This document shows, in pieces, positions 44,412-53,776 of a DNA stretch of 64,000 nucleotides. The DNA is from Gimesia alba (GTDB lineage Bacteria > Planctomycetota > Planctomycetia > Planctomycetales > Planctomycetaceae). The stretch spans positions 7,261,917 to 7,325,916 of the forward strand of contig NZ_CP036269.1 in the NCBI RefSeq assembly GCF_007744675.1, in the 5' to 3' direction. A model generated the notes under the pieces. That model saw only the letters and a program-made list of their open reading frames with translations, had not been told where the DNA came from and made no database searches. The position numbers and the translations under genes were made by a program. The first letter of the stretch is position 1. Each line of letters opens with the position of its first letter.

Positions 44412-45527
44412 ATGAGTTCTGCTCTTCACATCGCAACGCGGAAAGGCCTGTTTCGACTTGATCGAAGTGCGAACGGCTGGGACATCAGTCGGCACGACTT
44501 TGTGGGTGAAAACACCTCGATGGTCTTGCATGACTCGCGAGACGGCAAGACTTATGCTGCGCTGAATCATGGTCACTTTGGCGTCAAGCTGCATCGTAGT
44601 ACCGACGGAGATGAGAACTGGGAAGAGTGTGCGGTTCCCGTTTATCCGGAAGGGGCGACCAAAGGAGCGGGGCCGTTTTCGACAGACGGCGAACCAAAGC
44701 CCGCCAGCCTGAGTGAAATCTGGGCGCTGGAAGCGGGCGGCGCTGATCAGCCGGGGCGGCTCTGGTGTGGTACGATTCCCGGCGGCCTGTTTCGTTCCGA
44801 TGATTGCGGCTCCAGTTGGCAACTGGTGGAAAGTTTGTGGGATCTGCCTGAACGACAAGGATGGTTTGGGGGTGGTAAAGATGATCCGGGCATTCATTCG
44901 ATTTGTGTACATCCGGAAAACAGTCAACGCGTGGCAATCGGAATTTCCTGTGGCGGTGTGTGGGTGACAGACAACGATGGAGCAAGCTGGACCTGCAAAG
45001 CAGACGGCATGTACGCAGAATACACGCCCCCCGATCAGGCCAAGAACCCTAATATCCAGGACGTGCATCGGCTGGTGCAGTCTCCGTCTCGCCCCGAGAC
45101 GTATTGGGTGCAGCATCATAACGGCGTGTTCCGCACGACCGACGGTGCCAGTTCATGGCAGGAAGTGACCGGCATTCAGCCCGCGAAATTCGGCTTCGCG
45201 GTCGCCGTGCATCCGAGGCAACCGGACACGGCCTGGTTTGTTCCCGGTGTGAAAGATGAGTGCCGCGTACCTGTAGACGGAGAGTTTGTCGTGGCCCGCA
45301 CGATCGATGGAGGCGTGACATCAGAAGTACTCACTAACGGTCTGCCTGGGAAACAAAGCTTTGACATCGTGTATCGACACGCGTTAGACATCGATGAAAC
45401 GGGCGATGTCCTGGCCGTCGGATCCACGACCGGCAATCTCTGGATTTCAGAAAACGGCGGCGATGCATGGCAGGCGATCTCAAATTACCTGCCGCCAGTT
45501 TATTGTGTGCGGTTTGTGAAATCGTGA
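44412..45527 (+). CDS. BNR/sialidase-like beta-propeller protein (WD40/YVTN type)
   Basis: 371 residues from the ATG at 44412 (AAAGGTG eight bases upstream; a GTG three codons earlier is possible). No signal peptide, so cytoplasmic. Repeats of S-x-D-x-G-x-x-W type (BNR/Asp-box): S-T-D-G-D-E-N-W near 58, S-D-D-C-G-S-S-W near 128, T-D-N-D-G-A-S-W near 183, T-T-D-G-A-S-S-W near 241 and S-E-N-G-G-D-A-W near 347; one propeller of six or seven blades. Catalytic sialidase residues are not evident. Co-transcribed with the ubiquitin-like protein, suggesting they act together; function unknown. Confidence 0.85.
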   Translation: MSSALHIATRKGLFRLDRSANGWDISRHDFVGENTSMVLHDSRDGKTYAALNHGHFGVKLHRSTDGDENWEECAVPVYPEGATKGAGPFSTDGEPKPASLSEIWALEAGGADQPGRLWCGTIPGGLFRSDDCGSSWQLVESLWDLPERQGWFGGGKDDPGIHSICVHPENSQRVAIGISCGGVWVTDNDGASWTCKADGMYAEYTPPDQAKNPNIQDVHRLVQSPSRPETYWVQHHNGVFRTTDGASSWQEVTGIQPAKFGFAVAVHPRQPDTAWFVPGVKDECRVPVDGEFVVARTIDGGVTSEVLTNGLPGKQSFDIVYRHALDIDETGDVLAVGSTTGNLWISENGGDAWQAISNYLPPVYCVRFVKS

Positions 45528-45554
45528 TTGAGATTGGCGTGTCATTTTTCTGAC

Positions 45555-45601
45555 AGTTACCTGTTGCCTGCGACAATCCCGGATTGCATCTGGGGTTTCC
45601 C
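45555..45601. repeat. Dispersed repeat R3
   Basis: R3 copy in the convergent gap between the BNR gene and the small paralog pair. Stem CCCGGAT-TGC-ATCTGGG with one G-T pair. Confidence 0.7.
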
Positions 45602-45623
45602 AGCGAATCAAATAGGAAATCAT

Positions 45624-46010
45624 TCAGGGGGCAGCCCAGAATGTTTCGCCCTCTTGATCATAGATTTTCATGTGGCTCTCGCGATTCTGGTTAATCAACA
45701 GTGTCATTCCCAGTACTCCTGTTTCATCACAAAGCATGATGCCTGTATGGTCCGCGTCAATCGTACCGATGGCGGTCTGTGTGCTGGCGTCGGAATTCAG
45801 AATCCGAATCCCAGGCTCATCCGCGGAGATTCCGATCTTGATCCGTTCACAGCCCTGGCTGTCGATAAACTGCAGGCAGGGCTCCCCTTCGACAAACCCC
45901 AGCCGCGCCCTCACGTTTCCCTGTGCATCGACCAACTGAAATTCTTCCGCTTGAATCACCTCTTTGATTTCTTCGGTCATCTCCGTGTCACTTTCACTAA
46001 ATCGAGTCAT
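45624..46010 (-). CDS. Small protein of unknown function, paralog A
   Basis: 128 residues from the ATG at 46010; an internal Met 10 residues later is also possible. No signal or membrane segment. It aligns over its whole length with the neighbouring gene: R-A-R-L-G-F near 34, P-C-L-Q-F-I-D-S-Q-G-C-E-R near 43, I-G-I-S-A-D-E-P-G-I-R-I-L-N near 59, T-G-I-M-L-C-D-E-T-G-V-L-G-M-T-L-L near 87. Repeating I-x-I and G-x-L patterns suggest a beta-rich fold of short stacked strands. Ends in A-A-P. Second gene of a two-gene unit. No family recognised. Confidence 0.7.
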   Translation of the reverse strand: MTRFSESDTEMTEEIKEVIQAEEFQLVDAQGNVRARLGFVEGEPCLQFIDSQGCERIKIGISADEPGIRILNSDASTQTAIGTIDADHTGIMLCDETGVLGMTLLINQNRESHMKIYDQEGETFWAAP

Positions 46011-46037
46011 CAAGAAGAATTTTACCGCGTCACTCGC

Positions 46038-46430
46038 TTATTGCTGACTTTGAGAACTCGTCCAGCAGACATTACACAAAATTTCAATCCCTTTTTCTTC
46101 CACTTCAGGATCATAGATATTGATATTACCGGGAAAGCCTGGCCGAACCAGAAGCGTGGTTCCCAGTACTCCCCGTTCATCGTTGATCATCACCCCGGTA
46201 GTATTTGGAAAAATACAGCCGATAATAAATGAAGTGCTGGCATTGGGATTCAAGATCCCAATCCCCGGGTGGTCGTTTGCAATTCCAATAGATACTCGTT
46301 CGTGAGAGAGACTGTCGATGAGTCGTATCCGTGGGGAATCATCGGAACCATAAAACCCTAGTCGGCCGCGCGTATCCCCTTGAGGATTCTTTAACAGAAA
46401 CTCTCGGGCGACTACTGTTTTTTCTACCAT
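46038..46430 (-). CDS. Small protein of unknown function, paralog B
   Basis: 130 residues from the ATG at 46430 (a longer reading to 46481 adds residues not shared with the paralog). Shared blocks with paralog A: R-G-R-L-G-F near 20, I-R-L-I-D-S-L-S-H-E-R near 33, I-G-I-A-N-D-H-P-G-I-G-I-L-N near 46, T-G-V-M-I-N-D-E-R-G-V-L-G-T-T-L-L near 75, I-Y-D-P-E near 105. About 40 percent alike by eye. The tail has two Cys (I-L-C-N-V-C-W) absent in the paralog, perhaps a metal or disulfide site. First gene of the pair. Confidence 0.7.
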   Translation of the reverse strand: MVEKTVVAREFLLKNPQGDTRGRLGFYGSDDSPRIRLIDSLSHERVSIGIANDHPGIGILNPNASTSFIIGCIFPNTTGVMINDERGVLGTTLLVRPGFPGNINIYDPEVEEKGIEILCNVCWTSSQSQQ

Positions 46431-46599
46431 CGGCACTGCTTTCCAAACCAGAGTAAGTGAGATCAGGGGCTTGACGGACATTCAGTTTCTGCGGGAACAT
46501 CTTAGAGCATCGATCACAGAATGGACAATGGCGCTTTTAGCGTGGTCATTGACTTCTGAAAAATGAAGGGCTGTTGCTCACCAGGCAACACTCACACTG

Positions 46600-46651
46600 A
46601 CAGTTACCTGTTACCTGCAACAATCACGGATTTCATCCGCGACTACCCAGA
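46600..46651. repeat. Diverged R3 repeat in a divergent promoter gap
   Basis: Contains CAGTTACCTGTTACCTGCAA and a shortened stem CGGAT-TTC-ATCCG. It lies between the divergent paralog B gene and the SecDF-head gene. An imperfect copy; most other R3 copies lie at gene 3' ends. Confidence 0.6.
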
Positions 46652-46724
46652 TGAATATCGGGATGATGCTGGTTCGCCCGTCTGCAGGGACCTGCAATAG
46701 ACAGTATTTCTTTGAGCAGGTAGG

Positions 46725-47636
46725 ATGGATTCGACAATTCACTTCACTTTCCCTTCAGATCCAATCGGAGCGCTGCTGATGACTGACCCGGAAACTCCTA
46801 CGGAAACCATCCCCGCAACACCGGTCCCAGAACATCTGCTGGCTCCCCTGACCCGCTCGCTGCCGGTGATCTACTTCATTTATCTGTTTCTGATCCTCGG
46901 ATTTGTCCTGTCCACGATTCTGTTTCTGGTACAATTCCGCATGGAAGTTGAGCCGGGCATTTTACTGACCGATTCCCGCAGTGGTCGCCTGGCTGTGTTT
47001 GTGCATTTGGCGCGGGCTTGCGTATTTCTACTGCTGGCACTTGCGCTGCATAAATACACAAGTAGTCTACGGCACATCCGACGCAATACTGCAGACGCCT
47101 TGGACCGATATCTCAAAGCTTCTCTCTTCCTCTGGAACACACTCTGCATCAGTGTGCTGTTGGTGATCGGTTTTGGTATCTGGTCATACGATGTGAGCAG
47201 AGACCCGTCCGCCGATTTTGCAGTGGGACAGGAAATCTACGCTGGCAATCCACAGCCGGATGCAATCGTGGAATTTTTTCTGGCTGAGATGAAACCCGGA
47301 GAAGGACTGGAAAAACGATCGATAGAAGAGATCGATCGCGACGTCTGGTTACCTGCGGAGCCGATTCTGTCCAATCAGCATTTTATGGAGGCCCAGGTAG
47401 GAATGGATCCCGAACAGATGCCCCTGGTCACCCTCAAGCTCAACGAGGAAGGCGCCGCTATAATCCGCAAAGCGAGTCGAGAGCATGTGGATAAACCACT
47501 GGCGGTGGTCGTCGACGGAGAAGTCATCATGGCCCCCATCATTCGCGCGCCGATGGGTGCCGAGGTTATGATCACAGGCATCAAAACCATGGACGAAGCG
47601 AAACGGATTGCCCGTTCTCTCTCCGGCAACAAATAA
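46725..47636 (+). CDS. Membrane protein with SecDF P1-head-like C-terminal domain
   Basis: 303 residues. After a hydrophilic Pro/Thr-rich start (about 1-45) come three membrane segments (near 46-71, 87-107 and 128-151). Residues about 205-300 match the SecD P1 head subdomain: P-L-V-T-L-K-L-N-E-E-G-A-A-I-I-R-K-A near 232, L-A-V-V-V-D-G-E-V-I-M-A-P near 257, V-M-I-T-G-I-K-T-M-D-E-A near 281. It lacks the twelve-helix SecDF channel, so it is not SecD. Possibly a membrane-anchored periplasmic substrate-binding domain. The stop codon is followed at once by an R2 repeat. Confidence 0.8.
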   Translation: MDSTIHFTFPSDPIGALLMTDPETPTETIPATPVPEHLLAPLTRSLPVIYFIYLFLILGFVLSTILFLVQFRMEVEPGILLTDSRSGRLAVFVHLARACVFLLLALALHKYTSSLRHIRRNTADALDRYLKASLFLWNTLCISVLLVIGFGIWSYDVSRDPSADFAVGQEIYAGNPQPDAIVEFFLAEMKPGEGLEKRSIEEIDRDVWLPAEPILSNQHFMEAQVGMDPEQMPLVTLKLNEEGAAIIRKASREHVDKPLAVVVDGEVIMAPIIRAPMGAEVMITGIKTMDEAKRIARSLSGNK

Positions 47637-48019
47637 CCGCGTTCGAAATGAAATCAGAGAGTGCAAGAGACGCAGACGCGTGATACCACGCGCACTGTCG
47701 GACCAGCCGACAGTGGCACACCGACAGAGCAATAGGGGTTCGTGCCTACTGTATCTCGGGACCATTCGCTTGGGGAAATTAGCCGCAGGGCGTTAGCCCC
47801 GGTTCTTCCCGGCCTATTTTTTATTGCACACCGACAGGGTGAGATGGCCACACGCATCCAACTCACAACAGAGTCTCACAAGAATCACCGTTTCCTGAAT
47901 AAGGCACGCGTCTGAAACGTACTTCATTCACGCTACGACCTCCTGTTGCCTTCGGCAATCCCGGATTGCATCCGGGACCACCCGATGGTTTATTACACTT
48001 GTTCTGTTGCTTGAACTTC
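47637..48019. repeat. Repeat-filled convergent gap (R2, R1, long R3)
   Basis: 47637-47719 R2, starting at the base after the preceding stop codon, 73 of 83 identical to the 35009 copy by hand count; 47779-47812 R1 with the same left extension as the 41028 copy; 47866-47985 long R3 form ending with TTGCC-TTC-GGCAA and CCCGGAT-TGC-ATCCGGG stems. The remaining bases show no match. Confidence 0.75.
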
Positions 48020-49396
48020 TCAGCTCAACTCAGCGATGGGTTTGCCCTTGGGGAGAATAGGCATGGGACGGCCGCTGTGATCGAGGAAGGCGTGGTTCTG
48101 ATCAATGCCCAGGAAACGATAGACGGTGGAGAGTAGATCGTTCGGATCCAGTTTGTTATCTTTGGCGTATGCGCCGTTTGAGGTAGTAGAGCCGATGACC
48201 TGGCCCATTTTCATGCCGCCACCCGATACCAGGACTGACATCGAACCGGGCCAGTGGTCGCGGCCGGGCTGCATGACTTTGGAACGGGTTCCTTTTTGCG
48301 GGTTGATGCGCGGCGTGCGACCAAATTCGCCCGAGACAATGACCATCACTTTTTTATCCAAGCCCCGTTCATAGATATCTTCAATTAAAGCCGAAACAGC
48401 GCGATCAAAGATTGGCAGTCGTCCTCGCAAGTCATCATACAAGTGACCATTCACCGCGTGAATGTCCCAGTTGCCGGCACAGCCTTTGACACCCGGGTTC
48501 TGCATCTGCATGGTGACGAAACTGCTGCCCGCTTCGACCAGTCGACGGGCCAGCAGAGCACGCTGGCCCCATTTGTGACGGCCATATTTATCGCGAGTGG
48601 CATCACTTTCCTGTGAGATATCGAATGCGTTGCGAGCGCGATCACTGGTCAACATTTCCAGAGCACGCGTGTTGAATTTATCGATCGACTTTAGCGAACC
48701 GTTCTGGTCGAGGTCACGGCGCATCTGATCGAATGATGTCAGCAATGTTACCCGATCATCGAGTCGGTCTTTCAGTTTATTGTCGATAGTAATGTTCGGT
48801 ACTTGAAAATTGGGAAGGTTCGGATCAGAGCCAACGACAAACGGCAAGGCTGCCTCACCCAGATAAGAACTTCCGCCGCCATACACGCGCGGTTGATTTC
48901 CGATATAATTCGGAAGTCCGTTATTCACATGATCGCGCATCTTGGAAACGATGGGACCGATCGTCGGAAATTGGGAAATCGGTTCCAATGGTCTCAATGG
49001 ATCACGGCCCGACAGAAACCGACCCGCACCGCCGGCATGATTGGCAAAGCCGTGTGAGATGGAACGGATGATGGTGAAGCGGTCTGCCACCTTCGCATGC
49101 AAGGGTAAGTGTTCGCAGATATCGATGCCCGGAACGTTGGTATGAATCGGATTGAATTCTCCTCGATATTCCACCGGTGCGTTCGGCTTCATATCGTAGG
49201 TTTCCATATGGCTCGGGCCACCCTGTAACCAGATGAGAATCACCGAGGTATCCGGTGTGGTCTTCGCAGGAGAAGCAGCAGCTTCTCGCAGGCGGAGTAA
49301 ATCGCTTAATCCCAAACCACCCAGCGTGAGAAATCCTGCCTGGAGGAAAGAACGCCGTGATTGAGTTACCTGGATCGAGTTTGCGGGACGACTCAT
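48020..49396 (-). CDS. DUF1501 family protein, exported
   Basis: 458 residues from the ATG at 49396, which has GAGGTG upstream (an ATG eight codons earlier has none). Tat-like signal S-R-R-S-F-L-Q-A-G near 15. Alkaline-phosphatase-fold features of DUF1501: V-I-L-I-W-L-Q-G-G-P-S-H-M-E-T-Y-D near 53, I-I-R-S-I-S-H-G-F-A-N-H near 110, M-V-I-V-S-G-E-F-G-R-T-P near 355, G-R-D-H-W-P-G-S-M-S near 385. In planctomycetes DUF1501 genes usually sit beside DUF1553/DUF1549 cytochrome-type genes; here it is alone. Biochemical role unknown. Confidence 0.9.
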   Translation of the reverse strand: MSRPANSIQVTQSRRSFLQAGFLTLGGLGLSDLLRLREAAASPAKTTPDTSVILIWLQGGPSHMETYDMKPNAPVEYRGEFNPIHTNVPGIDICEHLPLHAKVADRFTIIRSISHGFANHAGGAGRFLSGRDPLRPLEPISQFPTIGPIVSKMRDHVNNGLPNYIGNQPRVYGGGSSYLGEAALPFVVGSDPNLPNFQVPNITIDNKLKDRLDDRVTLLTSFDQMRRDLDQNGSLKSIDKFNTRALEMLTSDRARNAFDISQESDATRDKYGRHKWGQRALLARRLVEAGSSFVTMQMQNPGVKGCAGNWDIHAVNGHLYDDLRGRLPIFDRAVSALIEDIYERGLDKKVMVIVSGEFGRTPRINPQKGTRSKVMQPGRDHWPGSMSVLVSGGGMKMGQVIGSTTSNGAYAKDNKLDPNDLLSTVYRFLGIDQNHAFLDHSGRPMPILPKGKPIAELS

Positions 49397-49925
49397 GCTT
49401 AACACCTCGACTCGCTGCATTGATAAGGAAGGATTGATGGTGGTGGGACTCGAATTCGATTGCGATGCAACGTCTCTTTATTCAGTTCGGCAACGTTGCC
49501 CAAACGAATTCATTTAAATAATCACTTATATATCATACCAATTAGAAATCGCTCCCGCAAACCTTTCCTGGCAGAATGATCCGTTCATTGCAAATCACAA
49601 CCATCGATGTCCCTAACCTGATTATTCAAATAGACTTAGACGTCATGCATCATCCCAGAGTCAGAGTAGTGTCGGCCTTCGATCATCTGCCTAGCCTAAG
49701 CTGCAGCTCAATCGATACAACCAGAACAGGCTCTGTAACCTGTTACCCCAAGGCAACTAACGTGAATGTCTCTGCACGAAAATTGGATTCTGGGCAGGAA
49801 ATGACTCGTTATTGTACTGGAGAGAAGATAGAATTGACCGCAAATCAGTTCTTGAATTTCCAGAACGAACATTGGGCGTACGAGGTGCGTCTACATGTCA
49901 GACCGTTTTGGTAAGCGGGAATTGG
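49397..49925. other. Long intergenic stretch, no confident gene
   Basis: About 530 bp between the divergent DUF1501 and ilvB genes. A 112-codon plus-strand ORF at 49576-49914 lies inside but has no Shine-Dalgarno, domain or neighbour support. No R1-R8 copy seen. Promoters for both genes expected here. Confidence 0.4.
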
Positions 49926-49975
49926 TGATCAACTATTGAAGCCGGATTCCGCCATGGAATCGCGCTGGTTGATCA
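49926..49975 (+). promoter_or_regulatory. Two-tier hairpin in the ilvB leader
   Basis: Outer arms TGATCAAC (49926-49933) and GTTGATCA (49968-49975) are perfectly complementary; inside them GATTCC and GGAATC form a second stem with a 5-nt loop. It ends 54 bp before the ilvB start and has no T-run. Could be an mRNA leader structure controlling ilvB, or an operator; no leader peptide was recognised. Confidence 0.4.
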
Positions 49976-50029
49976 TTTGAAACGAATTATTTGAGACCTT
50001 AGAGATCATCGAAACAGAAGGGTGAAACA

Positions 50030-51811
<1,782 letters not shown>

Positions 51812-51928
51812 CCTGCTGAACGACCGGGACGAAAGCGTCTCGGTCGGTGGTTTTTCAACTCGATGGTCGGCTGAGATCAGACTGCCTGTAGTAGAATATG
51901 GTTCGATCCTTCATCAGGAGTGACACTT

Positions 51929-52123
51929 ATGCTGTTTGCTGCGCAGATTCCTCAAGAGCCCGGATACCTTGTCGGCTGGGGCTCTCTGGCTTTAATCAAC
52001 GCGGGCCTGGCACAAGGGAAAAACCGGAGTGGACTAAACTGGTTTCTGATTTCCCTCCTGCTGGGGCCTGTTGCCACGTTCATTCTCGTTGCACTTTGCG
52101 AAAAGTTACCCGGCTCTCCCTAA
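51929..52123 (+). CDS. Small membrane protein
   Basis: 64 residues from the ATG at 51929, which has AGGAG eight bases upstream; a GTG three codons earlier is less favoured. Two hydrophobic segments (L-V-G-W-G-S-L-A-L-I-N and W-F-L-I-S-L-L-L-G-P-V-A-T-F-I-L-V-A-L) separated by a short polar loop G-K-N-R-S-G-L-N. The W-x-L-x-S-L-L-L-G-P-x-A pattern recurs in short bacterial membrane proteins, but no function is known to me. Separate promoter likely (117 bp from ilvB). Confidence 0.65.
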   Translation: MLFAAQIPQEPGYLVGWGSLALINAGLAQGKNRSGLNWFLISLLLGPVATFILVALCEKLPGSP

Positions 52124-52221
52124 AGTCAAAAAAAATCGCCGCGCAAGGGTGGAGATCATTTCTCTTCAGCAGATAAAATAAAAGTCTCTGAACTTACATT
52201 CTGCATCTATGCGAGGGAATC

Positions 52222-53655
52222 ATGAGCCAGCAGAGACAAATCGGCGTCACTGTGTTACCAGAGTACCTGCAGTATGAGGGAGTCGAAGCCGTGCTCGACA
52301 ATCTCATGCAGCGTGCGGGAGTCACTGCGGTTGCAACTTCGCCTTATGTGATGCAACTGGCTGACGAGCAGACCGGGGTTCGCGAGCCACCGGCTGATGC
52401 GGGTGCTGGCAAAGTTCGCCTGCTGGATCGTCCGCTCTGGCAAAACAAACGCGAGCTATGGGTGAAGACCTCACCCAGCTTTGTTCCCGATGAATCACTG
52501 TATGCCGGTTTGCGCTACCAGCCAGCCAAACCCGATGATCTCACACGCGACGCAGGTCATGTAGTCTCTGATTTCATCCAGGCGGCACATGACCGAGACC
52601 TCGAAGTCTACTTCCAGGTGCAGGCAGCGATTCCACCTGGATACCGTGTGCAGTTTGGTGGGCCTGAAGAAGATGATATTCCCCGATTGCCCAATGGTTC
52701 CCTGCCACGTAAACGTGTCGCGAATAACGGCAGTCTGGCCAGCCCGCATATCATTGATTATCAACACGCTTTCATTCGGGATCTGCTCAAACAGTATCCC
52801 GATATCGACGGAATTCGCTTTGACTGGCCGGAATACCCGCCTTATTTTCTGGATTCTGCTTTTTTTGATTTCAGCGATCATGCCAAAGCAGCAGCCGACC
52901 GGTTGGGGTACGACTTCGATCAGATGCAGTCAGACGCGCAGTCTTTGTATCAGAAACTCAATGGAGGCTTAACGAACTTTGACCTTGAAAACTGGCTTTC
53001 GGAGGAGAACCAGGCCGCGAATTTCACTGTCTGGCTGAACGATCATTATCCGGGGGCCTCTGCCATGATGTTAATGAAGGCTCAACTTTCCAAAGAGTTA
53101 CTGGCAGGGTTTCGTCAGACGATGAACGAAGCGGGGAAACCCGAAATCGAACTGGCCCCCAGTGCGTTTCCGCCTCCCTGGTCTATCATTTCCGGAATGA
53201 ATTATTCACTCGCTGCGAAGTATTGCAATTCCGTCAGCGTCAAACTGTATGGGATGCACTGGTCAATGATCCTGCGGTCTTATGGCGATCAATTACTGGC
53301 TGCTAATCCTGGTATCTCCGAATCGTTATTGGTCCGTGCACTGTTTAAGTTTCTCGACATCGCCGATTCCGAACCGCCGGCACGGCTGGCTGAGATCTAT
53401 TATCCCGGCCCCGATGAACCGCATCTGACCGGCCCCCATGCACAGGAACGAAAAATTGCTGCGGCGCGCAAACTTGCTCGGCCAATGCCCATTTATGCAC
53501 TCGCACATGGATATGGACCAACTGAGGATTTTCGTACCCGGATGCAGGTCGCAACAGACATCAGCCCCGATGGAGTGTGGGTCAATCGGTATTGTTATCT
53601 GAATGATGATAAACTCGACATCATTGGGCAATGCACTGTCGGTTGTACGACATAA
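52222..53655 (+). CDS. Putative TIM-barrel glycoside-hydrolase-like protein
   Basis: 477 residues, GAGGGA before the ATG, no signal peptide. The opening (I-G-V-T-V-L-P-E-Y-L-Q-Y-E-G-V near 6) and the block D-I-D-G-I-R-F-D-W-P-E-Y-P-P-Y near 195 resemble the beta-strand ends of a TIM barrel with acidic residues placed as in glycosidases. L-E-V-Y-F-Q-V-Q near 128 and E-L-A-P-S-A-F-P-P-P near 310 fit further strands. I cannot assign a family with confidence. Cytoplasmic location is unusual for a polysaccharidase; it could act on an imported oligosaccharide. Followed by the glutamate decarboxylase gene after 121 bp. Confidence 0.65.
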   Translation: MSQQRQIGVTVLPEYLQYEGVEAVLDNLMQRAGVTAVATSPYVMQLADEQTGVREPPADAGAGKVRLLDRPLWQNKRELWVKTSPSFVPDESLYAGLRYQPAKPDDLTRDAGHVVSDFIQAAHDRDLEVYFQVQAAIPPGYRVQFGGPEEDDIPRLPNGSLPRKRVANNGSLASPHIIDYQHAFIRDLLKQYPDIDGIRFDWPEYPPYFLDSAFFDFSDHAKAAADRLGYDFDQMQSDAQSLYQKLNGGLTNFDLENWLSEENQAANFTVWLNDHYPGASAMMLMKAQLSKELLAGFRQTMNEAGKPEIELAPSAFPPPWSIISGMNYSLAAKYCNSVSVKLYGMHWSMILRSYGDQLLAANPGISESLLVRALFKFLDIADSEPPARLAEIYYPGPDEPHLTGPHAQERKIAAARKLARPMPIYALAHGYGPTEDFRTRMQVATDISPDGVWVNRYCYLNDDKLDIIGQCTVGCTT

Positions 53656-53776
53656 CAAGAAACTTTGCAGAAAAACCAATCCTTGACGGCATCTTCATTC
53701 AAATCCCTGTGCCAGTCATTACTATAGCCGTACACTCATTCTTTTTTTGTTTTGATCATCCAGGAGGGAGCTGTTC

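Noticed and set aside
44358-45119. 253-codon minus ORF
   Set aside because: Antisense to the BNR protein with its repeated Asp-box motifs.
46725-47636. True SecD
   Set aside because: Only the P1-head-like domain and three membrane segments are present; the channel helices are missing.
49576-49914. 112-codon plus ORF before ilvB
   Set aside because: No Shine-Dalgarno, no recognisable motif, odd composition for this genome; cannot be excluded without homologs.
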